This document shows, piece after piece, positions 53,651 to 62,706 of a DNA stretch of 64,000 nt; position 1 is the stretch's first letter; every line of letters starts with the position of its first letter. The notes beneath the pieces were generated by a model that saw only the letters and a list, made by a program, of their open reading frames with translations, had not been told where the DNA came from and did no database searches. The DNA comes from Psychroserpens jangbogonensis (lineage in GTDB: Bacteria; Bacteroidota; Bacteroidia; Flavobacteriales; Flavobacteriaceae), in contig NZ_JSWG01000009.1 in assembly GCF_000797465.1 (NCBI RefSeq), forward strand, positions 248,001 through 312,000, written 5' to 3'. Made by a program: the position numbers and the translations under genes.

Positions 53651-54390
53651 TAATCTAAAGTTATGGCATTGGTAATCGTATGTTCAATATCTTTTAAAAG
53701 TTCTTTTTGATTTTCAACCGCGTTTAATTCAATTGGTTGATGTACAGTAAACTTGATGTGGTTTCCAATTCCCATAGGGAATTTACCATATCGCAACATT
53801 TTCCACGAATTATTTACGGTTATTGGAACTACAAATGCTGAAGGTGCTTTTCTAAATAACAACTCCAATCCTTTTGTTTTAAATGGTTTTGGATTTCCAT
53901 CTTTACTTCGTGTACCTTCCGGGAAGATAACTGCAGTGCGATTGTTTTCTTCAATATATGAACCAAAATTTAGCATTGTAGGTAATGCTTGTCGTGGATT
54001 GTTTCGATCTATTAAAACAGAACCACCATGACGTAAGTTATACGATACACTTGGAATACCTTTGCCGAGTTCCTTTTTACTAACAAATTTAATGTGATGT
54101 TGCCTCAAGAACCACATGATTGGTGAAATGTCGTACATACTTTGATGATTGGAAACAATGATCAAAGGTTTGTTTTTTGGAATATTATGCAGATTATTCC
54201 AAGTAATACGTGTTCCTAAAATATGCAAACATCTTACTAAACAAAACTGAAGAGCGTCAACACTTTTCTTATGAGCTTGATAACCGAAAACATTAAAACA
54301 GAACCATTGTATTGGGTGAAAAATGAGTAAAGTCATTCCAAAGACAAACAAGTATAAAACTGTTAATGGATAAGCCAATAGTTTTCTCAT
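53650..54390 (-). CDS. plsC: 1-acyl-glycerol-3-phosphate acyltransferase
   Basis: PlsC acylates lysophosphatidate to phosphatidate. The 246-residue protein has an N-terminal membrane helix, the catalytic NHQSMYDIS (HX4D) and FPEGTRSKDG motifs. ATG at 54390 (MRKLL) is chosen: the -7 promoter element lies at 54395-54402, so the longer start at 54414 would not be transcribed. That leaves almost no leader before the ATG, so the mRNA may be leaderless. A second partial acyltransferase lies at the left window end. Confidence 0.93.
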   Translation of the reverse strand: MRKLLAYPLTVLYLFVFGMTLLIFHPIQWFCFNVFGYQAHKKSVDALQFCLVRCLHILGTRITWNNLHNIPKNKPLIIVSNHQSMYDISPIMWFLRQHHIKFVSKKELGKGIPSVSYNLRHGGSVLIDRNNPRQALPTMLNFGSYIEENNRTAVIFPEGTRSKDGNPKPFKTKGLELLFRKAPSAFVVPITVNNSWKMLRYGKFPMGIGNHIKFTVHQPIELNAVENQKELLKDIEHTITNAITLD

Positions 54391-54394
54391 GTAG

Positions 54395-54425
54395 CAAATG
54401 TAATTTAATGCCAATAATACACAAA
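54395..54425 (-). promoter_or_regulatory. Promoter of plsC inside the preceding terminator
   Basis: On the minus strand TTTG (54425-54422), 19 nt, TACATTTG (54402-54395): a full Bacteroides consensus. Its -33 TTTG is part of the T-run of the bacilliredoxin terminator. The -7 element ends 4 nt before the ATG. Confidence 0.75.
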
Positions 54426-54447
54426 AAAACCACGACTAAATCGTGGT
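54421..54447 (-). terminator. Terminator after the bacilliredoxin gene
   Basis: ACCACGA (54429-54435) and TCGTGGT (54441-54447) form a 7-bp stem with a 5-nt loop; on the minus strand a run of seven T residues follows. Confidence 0.85.
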
Positions 54448-54474
54448 CTTAATTCTGTAGCAATTTTACTTTTT

Positions 54475-54885
54475 CTAGCAATGATCGTTATAAGCGTCCA
54501 TTAGGTTTTCAGAAATTAATTCTGCAGGACGACCTTCAATATGATGACGCTCTAGCATGTGTACCAATTCACCATCTTTGAATAAAGCCATACTTGGCGA
54601 ACTTGGAGGGAATGGCACCATTTGTGCTCTTGCCGCATCAACAGCTTCTTTGTCAACTCCTGCAAAGACAGTGACAATATGATCTGGACGTTTAGCATTT
54701 TGTAAACTCATTCTTGCTCCTGGACGAGCATTTGCTGCTGCACAACCACAAACTGAATTTACAACGACTAGAGTTGTACCTTCTTTGGCTAATGCTGCTT
54801 CTACAGCATCTGATGTATGTAATTCTTCAAAACCTACGTTGGTTAAATCCTCACGCATTGGTTTTACTAATTCTGCTGGATACAT
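54475..54885 (-). CDS. Bacilliredoxin (BrxA/BrxB, YphP/YqiW family)
   Basis: The 136-residue thioredoxin-fold protein carries the CGC redox motif in NSVCGCAAANARPGARM, as in bacilliredoxins that remove mixed thiol disulfides (bacillithiol in Firmicutes). The Bacteroidota can make bacillithiol, so this use is plausible. Length is normal. Its own promoter is at 54919-54926. Confidence 0.92.
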   Translation of the reverse strand: MYPAELVKPMREDLTNVGFEELHTSDAVEAALAKEGTTLVVVNSVCGCAAANARPGARMSLQNAKRPDHIVTVFAGVDKEAVDAARAQMVPFPPSSPSMALFKDGELVHMLERHHIEGRPAELISENLMDAYNDHC

Positions 54886-54918
54886 ATATTTAAAATTTTT
54901 AAATTAATATTTAGATTG

Positions 54919-54926
54919 CAAAGATA
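54919..54926 (-). promoter_or_regulatory. -7 element upstream of the bacilliredoxin gene
   Basis: TATCTTTG on the minus strand, 34 nt before the ATG, fits TAnnTTTG. No TTG lies at the usual distance upstream. Confidence 0.5.
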
Positions 54927-55024
54927 CGGAAAAATAGTAGGTGGTTTTTAGTTTTCAGTAAGCAGTTTAAATGGTGCTATTACAGTTTTCTATGGTTAAT
55001 TTCGGTAACAAATGACAATAAAAA

Positions 55025-55046
55025 ACTACTAACTGTAGTATATTTG
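55025..55046 (+). promoter_or_regulatory. Promoter element upstream of the TerB/DnaJ gene
   Basis: TATATTTG (55039-55046) lies 25 nt before the ATG. An inverted repeat ACTAC/GTAGT (55025-55039) abuts it. No -33 TTG was seen. Confidence 0.45.
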
Positions 55047-55071
55047 AGTTAATTAAAAATAAAACACATAC

Positions 55072-55863
55072 ATGAGTTTTGCAAAATGGATTGGTGGTGC
55101 TTTAGGTTGGTCTTTTGGTGGACCAATTGGGGCTATAATAGGATTAGCGATTGGGAGTTTAATTGATGGCGCTTCTGAACAAGGTGGCTTTTTACTAGGT
55201 GATGGTCAGACCACAAAAAAACGATCTCGAGGAACTTTTCGTAAGACGCCTAACTATGGTGGACAAAAACAACGTTCACAAACACAATCTGGCGATTTTG
55301 AAGTGAGCTTGCTTATTTTGGCTACAGTAGTTATTAAGGCTGATGGTATTCAAGATCAAAAGGAATTGGATTACGTAAGGCAACAGTTTGTTAGCATGTA
55401 TGGTAAAGAACGTGCTAATCATGCATTTCGTTTGTTTAAAAACATTACTCAGCAGCAAGTTCCAACACGTCAAGTTTGTCTACAGATTAAACAAATGATG
55501 GATCATTCATCACGTTTACAACTTGTTCATTTCCTCTTCGGAATAGCTAAAGCGGATGGCATGGTAACCGAAGTTGAAGTGAAACAAATTTATACTATTT
55601 GTGGATATTTGGGCATTAGTTCTCGTGACTATGAAAGTATTAAAGCAATGTTTTACGATAGTAGTGACAATGCTTACAAAATATTAGAGATTACTAAAGG
55701 CGCAACCGTCGATGAGATTAAGAAAGCGTATCGAAAAATGGCTAAGAAATACCATCCAGATAAAGTTATTCATTTAGGAAAGGAGCATCAAATAGGTGCT
55801 GAGGAAAAATTCAGACAAGTCCAAAAGGCTTATGAACAATTGCAAAAAGAAAGAGACTTTTAA
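55072..55863 (+). CDS. TerB/DnaJ co-chaperone (DjlA-like)
   Basis: The 263-residue protein has a Gly-rich hydrophobic N-terminus ([19 protein letters not shown]) that should insert in the membrane, a TerB-like helical domain (about 75-190), and a C-terminal J domain (about 200-263) with HPD in [10 protein letters not shown]. It should stimulate DnaK at the inner membrane. The order resembles DjlA. Confidence 0.92.
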   Translation: MSFAKWIGGALGWSFGGPIGAIIGLAIGSLIDGASEQGGFLLGDGQTTKKRSRGTFRKTPNYGGQKQRSQTQSGDFEVSLLILATVVIKADGIQDQKELDYVRQQFVSMYGKERANHAFRLFKNITQQQVPTRQVCLQIKQMMDHSSRLQLVHFLFGIAKADGMVTEVEVKQIYTICGYLGISSRDYESIKAMFYDSSDNAYKILEITKGATVDEIKKAYRKMAKKYHPDKVIHLGKEHQIGAEEKFRQVQKAYEQLQKERDF

Positions 55864-56009
55864 TTACTTTGATCTCTCTTATTTATGCGTTTCTCAATAT
55901 CTTTAAAGTAACGTTTTTCTTTATATTTTCTGTAGACAAATATAACTACGACAATTAGGCCAAGAATCATTATTCCGCCTTTGCCCGTTATGTATTCAAT
56001 TATTTCCAT
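55860..56009 (-). CDS. Small membrane protein, 49 residues
   Basis: ATG at 56009 opens 49 codons to a stop at 55860-55862, overlapping the convergent TerB/DnaJ gene by 4 nt. It starts [12 protein letters not shown], then a hydrophobic helix ([14 protein letters not shown]) and a Lys/Arg-rich tail ([19 protein letters not shown]). The pattern fits a real single-span protein. No family was recognised and no promoter was identified. Confidence 0.55.
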   Translation of the reverse strand: MEIIEYITGKGGIMILGLIVVVIFVYRKYKEKRYFKDIEKRINKRDQSN

Positions 56010-56098
56010 GCGAGTAGATTGAGGACATTATAGTCGACAATAAAGGCAAAACTTTCATTTAAATCGCTTATTTTAGATGAATTACGTAATTAAACGTT

Positions 56099-56422
56099 AT
56101 GGATAAAGCTAAAGTAAAGACTACCATATTAGATGAGATTTCAAAAACTGAAGTATCCATTGGACAATATAAAGAACTTTCCAAACCAATTGCACCAAAT
56201 GATGCTATTGGACGTGTAAGTAGAATGGATGCTATTAATAATAAAACCATTAATGAAGCCTCATTGCGTCAAGCTGTAAGCAAACTCAATGCATTAAAAA
56301 TTGTTCTTTCTAAATTTAATGACGATGATTTTGGGATCTGTTTAAAATGCAATCAAGCTATTCCATTAGGTAGAATACTTATTAGACCAGAAAGTTTGTT
56401 TTGTGTGAACTGTGCGAGATAA
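56099..56422 (+). CDS. TraR/DksA-type C4 zinc-finger protein
   Basis: The 107-residue protein has a helical hairpin and a C-terminal CLKC-X17-CVNC zinc finger as in DksA/TraR, which act in the RNA polymerase secondary channel. It is shorter than DksA and the coiled-coil tip has no clear Asp pair. The role at RNA polymerase is a family inference. Confidence 0.88.
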   Translation: MDKAKVKTTILDEISKTEVSIGQYKELSKPIAPNDAIGRVSRMDAINNKTINEASLRQAVSKLNALKIVLSKFNDDDFGICLKCNQAIPLGRILIRPESLFCVNCAR

Positions 56423-56472
56423 AATATTTGTATAAATTTCTATTCCTTATTTTTACAAAAAAACGCAATTCT

Positions 56473-57534
56473 ATGAAATCAAAAATTACTTGTCTTGTCT
56501 TATTATTTTCTGTTTATTTAAGCTTTTCTCAAAACTACTCTAATGCAGAAAGTGTTGAGTACGATCCTATTAATGATAGATGGTTAGTGTCAAATGGAAA
56601 TAGAATACTAAGTGACGATGGTCAAGGTAATCTTAGTTATTTTGGAACAGGAACCACTTCTTACGGAATAGAAGTAATGGGGAATACAGTTTTTGGAATT
56701 CAAGGTTCAAATATTGTAGGTTATGACTTAACCACAGAGCAACAAGTGACAACAGTAACAATTTCTGGAGCATCTTTCTTGAATGGAATGACAAGTGATG
56801 GTGTAAACACTATTTATGTTACCGATTTTGGTCAAGATAAGATTCATGAAATTGATTTTTCAAATTTTGCGACACCAGTTGCAACCCAAATCGTTGCTAA
56901 TACTCAAAACACACCAAATGGTGTTTTATATGATGGAGATAATAATCGTTTAATTTATACATCTTGGGGAAACAATGCGCAAATTAAACAAGTTGATTTA
57001 TCTAACAATCAAGTATCGACAATTATAACGACATCGCTTGGTAATATTGATGGAATTGATGATGATGCAGCCGGTAACTTTTATGTGTCATCTTGGACTC
57101 CAGATAGAATAACAAAGTACGATTCTAATTTTCAAAATCCAGAAACAGTAACGACACCCTCTTTAAATAATCCTGCAGATATTGGTATTAATAAAGCTAC
57201 AGGTATCATGGGAATTCCAATGGGAAGCTCAGTTATTTTTGTGGATTTAGGAGTGTTATCTGTAGAAGAATTTAGCATAAACAAATTTAATTTTACAGTG
57301 TCTCCAAACCCAATTGATACTACAAGTGAAATAAATCTGGTTAATTTAAATTCCACTTCAATTACAATTGAATTATTAGATATCTCTGGTAAAGTAGTAC
57401 AAACTATTTCTAATCGTGCAGATAAAGGAAACAGTTCTGTTTCTCTTAAAAATATTAATCAAGCTTCTGGAATTTACTTTATTCGAGCATCTAATGAATT
57501 GGGTATATCAACCAAGAAAGTTATTATAAAATAG
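56473..57534 (+). CDS. Secreted SMP-30-like beta-propeller with T9SS sorting tail
   Basis: ATG at 56473 gives a signal peptide (MKSKITCLVLLFSVYLSFSQ) and is preferred over an ATG in the previous gene. Residues about 20-270 form a propeller-like repeat set (YGIEVMGNTVFGIQGSN, TIYVTDFGQDKIHEIDFS, RLIYTSWGNNAQIKQVDLS). A type A T9SS sorting domain follows (SPNPIDTTSEINLV to KKVIIK). It should be exported to the surface or medium. The ligand or reaction is unknown. Confidence 0.88.
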   Translation: MKSKITCLVLLFSVYLSFSQNYSNAESVEYDPINDRWLVSNGNRILSDDGQGNLSYFGTGTTSYGIEVMGNTVFGIQGSNIVGYDLTTEQQVTTVTISGASFLNGMTSDGVNTIYVTDFGQDKIHEIDFSNFATPVATQIVANTQNTPNGVLYDGDNNRLIYTSWGNNAQIKQVDLSNNQVSTIITTSLGNIDGIDDDAAGNFYVSSWTPDRITKYDSNFQNPETVTTPSLNNPADIGINKATGIMGIPMGSSVIFVDLGVLSVEEFSINKFNFTVSPNPIDTTSEINLVNLNSTSITIELLDISGKVVQTISNRADKGNSSVSLKNINQASGIYFIRASNELGISTKKVIIK

Positions 57535-57568
57535 AAAACACAAAACATATTAGAAAGTATACTCCTCT

Positions 57569-57985
57569 ATGAAATATCTAATATCATTTTTTATGTTACT
57601 AAGTTCGGTAATCATAAGTGCTCAGGATGTAGTTGGAAAATATCAATTAAAAATTGATGCTACAAATGTTGAGTTATCACGTACATTAACATTAAACGCT
57701 GATGGTACTTTCGAGTTTTATAATTACGAAAGACATGACATTGGGATTCCACCAGAAAAACATCTTTACGCTAAGGGCACTTGGACTTCAGATAAGAATG
57801 TGATTATATTTTCTGCAGAATCTTCAGATATTGACGACACACATGTATTAAATTTCAATACTACTAGAGCACGATACAAAGAAAAGTCATTAAGAGACAA
57901 ATCAGATCGTGTGGTAGAAACTTCATTAATTTTTTACCAATCCGAAATCTTTTGGGTAAAAGGTATGAAGCTTCTAAAACAATAA
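57569..57985 (+). CDS. Small secreted protein of unknown function
   Basis: The 138-residue product starts with a signal peptide (MKYLISFFMLLSSVIISAQ). The mature part has a beta-strand pattern (GKYQLKIDATNVELSRTLTL, NADGTFEFYNYERHDIG, GTWTSDKNVIIFSAES) like a small lipocalin or NlpE-type barrel. No family was recognised. It lies 34 nt after the T9SS propeller gene. Confidence 0.7.
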   Translation: MKYLISFFMLLSSVIISAQDVVGKYQLKIDATNVELSRTLTLNADGTFEFYNYERHDIGIPPEKHLYAKGTWTSDKNVIIFSAESSDIDDTHVLNFNTTRARYKEKSLRDKSDRVVETSLIFYQSEIFWVKGMKLLKQ

Positions 57986-57993
57986 TAAAAATT

Positions 57994-58019
57994 AAAAGGA
58001 CAGCATTTGCTGTCCTTTT
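57994..58019. terminator. Bidirectional terminator between convergent genes
   Basis: AAAAGGACAGCA (57994-58005) and TGCTGTCCTTTT (58008-58019) form a perfect 12-bp stem; the A and T runs serve both strands. Confidence 0.88.
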
Positions 58020-58040
58020 ATAAATTATGTTTAATTGCTT

Positions 58041-58706
58041 TTATTTTAGGCTAGCCGCAATTTTTTTAACAAAGTCTGTAGCAACTAGACCTGCACTTTC
58101 TGGGTTATCTAATTGAGAAGTAACTACTGCAACTAATTGGTTTTCATCAGTTTTTTTAAGATCGTAAACCGTTGTTTCTAAAATATATAATTTAGATGTA
58201 CTTGTTGTCATAGTTTCTGGCACGTAATTTCCTAAAGTATGATACGAAATAGGATTGTAATAATAGCCATAGAAACCACCATAATACCTTGGGTAATAAC
58301 CATAATAATTTCCTCCAGCATAATAGCCACCTTCTTTATCTACTCTTGTTTCTTCTTGATAATCTTTCATCACTGTAAGGACAACACCATCAAATCCTTG
58401 AGATTTTAGAAGCTCCTGTAATTTTTGTTTACTACCCTCAGATTTTGGTTCGTTAGGCTTCAAGCTACCAAACTTAGAAAAACTTGCCGTTGCTTTAAAG
58501 CCTTTTTCTTTCATTTGCTTTACAATTTCATTTTCGAAAGTAATTCGAGCTTGCTCATTATCGGTTCTTACAACTACTAAAAAGTTATTTTCTTTAGTGT
58601 TTGAAATGTTTTCACTTTTCCAAGAGTCTAAAACTTTTACACTAGAACAGTTTTGAAGTGAAGCACTAAAGATTAAACAGATTAAAATTACAGTTATTTT
58701 TTTCAT
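58041..58706 (-). CDS. DUF4136-like lipoprotein with a Tyr/Gly-rich segment
   Basis: The 221-residue product has a lipoprotein signal with the cysteine at residue 20 (ASLQNCSSVKVLDSWKS). A globular N-terminal part is followed by an unusual stretch rich in Tyr and Gly (about 123-155, with GGNYYGYYPRYYGGFYG). The family call is tentative. It is a separate unit before the metal importer genes. Confidence 0.7.
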   Translation of the reverse strand: MKKITVILICLIFSASLQNCSSVKVLDSWKSENISNTKENNFLVVVRTDNEQARITFENEIVKQMKEKGFKATASFSKFGSLKPNEPKSEGSKQKLQELLKSQGFDGVVLTVMKDYQEETRVDKEGGYYAGGNYYGYYPRYYGGFYGYYYNPISYHTLGNYVPETMTTSTSKLYILETTVYDLKKTDENQLVAVVTSQLDNPESAGLVATDFVKKIAASLK

Positions 58707-58763
58707 TTTGAACAGATTATATTTTTTGTAAAAATACAGTTTTTGAATTAAAAAATAATTGAA

Positions 58764-59924
58764 TCAACCTCTAAACAAGAAGAAATCTTCTTTCATGCCT
58801 TCAATTTGAGCATCTTCATTAGTGATAATATAATCAATAGCTTGGGTAGTAAATTTGTCGCCTTTAGGAGTTAGGGAGACAATATTGTTATTTATGAGAA
58901 TCATATTATTTTTCATAGCTAATTCTAAAACCGTTTTTGAACGTACTTTTTGCCAATTAATATGTTCATTTAAATGATTTACATGCCGTTCACGTTGGTC
59001 GTCATGGTTTTTTAAGTGCAACAGAAATGTAAGTAATGACACTTCTATTCGCTGTTGCTTTTCTCTATAAATTACAGCGATTATACCCTTGCTTGGAGCA
59101 AACAAATACACCATTAAAAATAACAGACCAAGCATTGTAGTTATGGATCCAGCAATAGAAGCATCTAACCAATGTGCAAACCAATAGCCAGAAATTGCAC
59201 TAAAAACCCCAAAAACAATAGACAAGATTAGCATCTTTTTAAGGTTTGTAGTTAGTAAGTAAGCTGCTGCTGCTGGAGCAATCATTAATGCAACAACTAA
59301 AATAGCGCCTACAGCATCAAACGCTCCAACTGTAGTTATTGAGGAAACTGTCATCAACCCGTAATGAATAACTACTGGTGAGAATCCTAATGAAGCCGCT
59401 AAACCTTTATCAAAAGTGCTTAGTTTTAATTCTTTGAAGAATGCAAACAATAATGCAATGGTAATGATTAGAATACTTCCAATAATCCAAAGTGATTTCG
59501 GACCGACATCTATTCCTGAAATGAGTAAACGATCAAAAGGCGCAAAGGCCAATTCTCCTAGTAATACAGCATCGATATCAAGATGTATATCATTAGCATT
59601 TTTTGCAATCATAATGACACCAATGCTAAACAATACTGGGAATACCAATCCAATTGCAGTGTCTTCTTTTACTAAACCAGTTTTTTGAATGTATTCAACT
59701 AAAACGACTGTGATTACACCAGTAATTGCAGCAAGTAAAATGAGTAAGGGCGAATTTAAATCTTGAGTTATAAAAAAACCAATAACAATTCCAGGCAATA
59801 TAGAATGACTAATCGCATCACTAATCATTGCCATTTTTCTTAGCACTAAAAAAGTACCAGGAATAGCACAAGCAATGGCAACTAGACTTGCTATGATTTG
59901 TATTTCTATTTGTGCGCTACTCAT
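58764..59924 (-). CDS. Metal ABC transporter permease with winged-helix-like tail (second permease)
   Basis: The 386-residue protein has eight or nine helices of the ZnuB/TroCD/MntB permease family (ALISDAISHSILPGI-like region MISDAISHSILPGIVIGF; GAILVVALMIAPAAAAYLLT). About 110 residues at the C-terminus are soluble and helical and end in a winged-helix-like pattern (VLELAMKNNMILINNNIVSL, TPKGDKF). Its start overlaps the first permease by 8 nt. It probably pairs with that permease. Confidence 0.9.
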   Translation of the reverse strand: MSSAQIEIQIIASLVAIACAIPGTFLVLRKMAMISDAISHSILPGIVIGFFITQDLNSPLLILLAAITGVITVVLVEYIQKTGLVKEDTAIGLVFPVLFSIGVIMIAKNANDIHLDIDAVLLGELAFAPFDRLLISGIDVGPKSLWIIGSILIITIALLFAFFKELKLSTFDKGLAASLGFSPVVIHYGLMTVSSITTVGAFDAVGAILVVALMIAPAAAAYLLTTNLKKMLILSIVFGVFSAISGYWFAHWLDASIAGSITTMLGLLFLMVYLFAPSKGIIAVIYREKQQRIEVSLLTFLLHLKNHDDQRERHVNHLNEHINWQKVRSKTVLELAMKNNMILINNNIVSLTPKGDKFTTQAIDYIITNEDAQIEGMKEDFFLFRG

Positions 59925-61044
59925 CTTGTTTGGTTAATTGATTATACAGATTTGAAGCCGATTGAAAACCTTCATTAGTTAAACTCCAAGTTGAACCTTG
60001 AAGAGTAACATAGTTTTTCTCAACTAGTTTTTTTAAGGTACCTTTTGTAAAACCGTGAAAATTATTTAAGATTTTAACTTCATGAGGATGAGAAATATTT
60101 TCGTGTGTTTCGGCAATATGATACATAAAAGCCAATGTTTTATGTAACTCTAAATCGCGTCTGTTTTTTATGAAACGGATTTGTTTAAAAAGTAAACCAC
60201 GACTAGGAGAAAACACAAAAGATATAAACACAAAAACGGCAGCAACAATTACTATTACTGGTCCAGTTGATAAGTTGTTTTGACTCGCACTAATTGCTGT
60301 TCCAAAAACCCCAGAGAATGCTCCAAATAAAGCGGCAAGAAACACCATTTTAGCAAGACTATTTGTCCATTGTCGAGCTGCAGCTGCTGGAGCCAATAAC
60401 ATAGCACTCATTAATACAACTCCAACTGTTTGAAGACCTAGTACGATTGCTAAAACAATAAAGCTTGTAATTAGAATATCTATAGCGTTGGTATTGAATC
60501 CAAGTGTTTTAGCATAATCTTTATCAAATAGTAAAATCTTGAATTCTTTCCAAAATAGAAGTAATACAAAGAGGCAAATTCCCGTAACAATTGCCATCAT
60601 CCAAACATCACTTTCAACAAGAGTTGCGGCTTGTCCAAATAAGTATTTATCTAAACCAGCTTGATTAGCATTTGGTTGTTTTTGTATAAACGTAAGGAGG
60701 AGCATTCCGAAGCCAAAAAATAGAGACAAAATTAGCCCTAGAGCAGTGTCAGATTTGAGGTGAGTTTTAGTGATTATACTTCTAATCCAGAAGGTTCCAA
60801 TCAAGCCACTAACCAATGCGCCAAGCAACAAGGTATTACTGTCTTTTGCACCTGTAATTAAAAATGAGATAGCAATTCCAGGTAAGGCAGCATGAGAAAT
60901 AGCGTCACCCAAAAGACTTTGTTTTCTAAGCACAGCAAAGCTACCTAACATTCCAGTTACAGCCCCTAAAATAGCTGTTCCTAGTGTGATGGTTCTAAGT
61001 GTATAGTCTGTAAAGACTAAAGAAAAATACTCTTGGATATCCAT
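59917..61044 (-). CDS. Metal ABC transporter permease with winged-helix-like tail (first permease)
   Basis: The 375-residue permease has the family signature LLGDAISHAALPGIAISF and VLMSAMLLAPAAAARQWT. About 90 C-terminal residues look like the N-terminal helix-turn-helix of DtxR/MntR regulators (LHKTLAFMYHIAETHENISH, LKKLVEKNYVTLQGSTWSLT, then NEGFQSA). It overlaps the ATPase gene by one base. Confidence 0.92.
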   Translation of the reverse strand: MDIQEYFSLVFTDYTLRTITLGTAILGAVTGMLGSFAVLRKQSLLGDAISHAALPGIAISFLITGAKDSNTLLLGALVSGLIGTFWIRSIITKTHLKSDTALGLILSLFFGFGMLLLTFIQKQPNANQAGLDKYLFGQAATLVESDVWMMAIVTGICLFVLLLFWKEFKILLFDKDYAKTLGFNTNAIDILITSFIVLAIVLGLQTVGVVLMSAMLLAPAAAARQWTNSLAKMVFLAALFGAFSGVFGTAISASQNNLSTGPVIVIVAAVFVFISFVFSPSRGLLFKQIRFIKNRRDLELHKTLAFMYHIAETHENISHPHEVKILNNFHGFTKGTLKKLVEKNYVTLQGSTWSLTNEGFQSASNLYNQLTKQDE

Positions 61045-61781
61045 TATTCCTGAATACTTACTTTGTAATTAATACCATAAGTCTTGGTTAAATTGTCATC
61101 ATTAAAAATATCTTTAACAGGACCAGTAGCTATTTTTTTAACGTTCAAAAAGGTAACCCAATCAAAATATTCGGGAACTGTTTGTAAATCGTGATGTACA
61201 ACAATAACTGTTTTGCCAGCTTTTCTTAATTCTTTTAAAATATTGATGATTGCTATTTCAGTTGTTGCGTCAACACCTTGAAAAGGCTCATCCATAAAAT
61301 AGATTGAAGCATCTTGAACTAAAGCTCTTGCCAAAAATATCCGTTGTTGTTGTCCACCAGATAACTGACTAATTTGTCTATTTTTAAAAGGAAGCATTCC
61401 AACTTTTTCAAGAGCTTCTAAAGCGGCTTTCTTTTCTTTTTGTCTAGGACGCTTTATCCAACCTAAACTTCCATAGGTTCCCATCATAACAACATCAAGA
61501 GCTGTAGTTGGAAAATCCCAATCTACACTTCCTTTTTGTGGCACATATGCTACTAAAGAGCGTTGTTCTTTATAAGATTTCCCATAAATAGTTACACTTC
61601 CAGCAATAGGTTTTAGAATACCTAAAATGGATTTTATTAGCGTAGATTTCCCAGCACCATTTGGACCAACAATAGCCATAAGTACGCCTTCTGGAATTTC
61701 TAAATCAATATCCCAAAGTACCGGCTTATAATTGTAAGCTACAGTTAAATCATCTATTTGTACTGCAATATTGTTCTTCAT
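61044..61781 (-). CDS. Metal ABC transporter ATPase
   Basis: The 245-residue ATPase powers metal import. Walker A is [13 protein letters not shown], the signature [15 protein letters not shown], Walker [12 protein letters not shown] and a switch His in [11 protein letters not shown]. It is flanked by one-base overlaps with the binding protein and the first permease. Confidence 0.95.
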   Translation of the reverse strand: MKNNIAVQIDDLTVAYNYKPVLWDIDLEIPEGVLMAIVGPNGAGKSTLIKSILGILKPIAGSVTIYGKSYKEQRSLVAYVPQKGSVDWDFPTTALDVVMMGTYGSLGWIKRPRQKEKKAALEALEKVGMLPFKNRQISQLSGGQQQRIFLARALVQDASIYFMDEPFQGVDATTEIAIINILKELRKAGKTVIVVHHDLQTVPEYFDWVTFLNVKKIATGPVKDIFNDDNLTKTYGINYKVSIQE

Positions 61782-62698
61782 TATTTTAATGCATTAACAA
61801 TTGTATTTACATTGTATTCAAACATGCCAATGTAGGTGCCTTCAATAGTTCCTGCATTTCCTAAAGCATCAGAATATAAAGTTCCACCAATAGACACTTC
61901 ATGATCTTTTGATCTTACTGCTGCTTGCAAAGCTTCGATTGTTCGCTTTGGCACTGAACTTTCCACAAAAATAGCTTTGATGTTTTTTTTAATAATAAAC
62001 GCTGATAATTTCTGAACATCTTTTACACCAGCTTCAGTTGCTGTAGATAAACCTTGGAGTCCAACTACTTCAAAATCGTATGCTTTACCAAAGTAATTAA
62101 ATGCGTCATGAGCTGTTACCAAAATCCTTTTTTCTTTTGGAAGTGTTTTAATAATACCTTTCAATTTTGACTGAAGTGCATCTAACTTTTTGAGATATGA
62201 AGTTTCATTCGTTTTATAGTTTTCAGCATTTTCAGGATCTTTTTCTGAAAGAACTTGAGTTGTTTTTTGAGCAAATTGCTTGAAATAATTTATGTCAAAC
62301 CACACATGTGGATCATAGTTTGACGCAAAGTAATCTGAACCAATTAAGGTGTTTTTGTCTAATTCTTCTCCTAGAGCTATTGGTGTTTTAGTTTGGCTAC
62401 CCATTTTTTCAAAAACCTCTACAAGTTTACCTTCAAGATGTAGACCATTGTAAAAAATAATATCTGCTTTAACTAATTTGGTAACATCTCCTTCGCTAGC
62501 TTTATATAAGTGCGGATCGACACCACTTCCCATTAAACCTTCAATATTGATGTAATCACCTCCAATATTTTCAACTAAATCTGTTATCATGGAAGTTGTT
62601 GTTACCACGTTTAGTTTTCCATCAGATGGTTTGTCATTTTTGCAACTAAAAACAGTTACAATCATTACTAATATTAATAGGTTTTTTATTGTATTCAT
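61781..62698 (-). CDS. Metal-binding lipoprotein (TroA/ZnuA-like solute-binding protein)
   Basis: The 305-residue lipoprotein (cysteine near residue 19, TVFSCKND) captures a divalent metal in the periplasm. Likely ligands are His in [10 protein letters not shown], His in YDPHVWFD, His in [12 protein letters not shown] and Asp in [14 protein letters not shown] third His instead of the Glu of Mn-specific PsaA/MntC resembles TroA, which binds Zn and Mn. There is no His-rich loop as in ZnuA. The choice of Zn, Mn or Fe cannot be made from this alone. Confidence 0.93.
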   Translation of the reverse strand: MNTIKNLLILVMIVTVFSCKNDKPSDGKLNVVTTTSMITDLVENIGGDYINIEGLMGSGVDPHLYKASEGDVTKLVKADIIFYNGLHLEGKLVEVFEKMGSQTKTPIALGEELDKNTLIGSDYFASNYDPHVWFDINYFKQFAQKTTQVLSEKDPENAENYKTNETSYLKKLDALQSKLKGIIKTLPKEKRILVTAHDAFNYFGKAYDFEVVGLQGLSTATEAGVKDVQKLSAFIIKKNIKAIFVESSVPKRTIEALQAAVRSKDHEVSIGGTLYSDALGNAGTIEGTYIGMFEYNVNTIVNALK

Positions 62699-62706
62699 TT
62701 CGTTTT

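Noticed and set aside
56401-56472. Upstream start of the T9SS propeller gene
   Set aside because: It lies inside the DksA-like gene and hides the signal peptide that begins at 56473.
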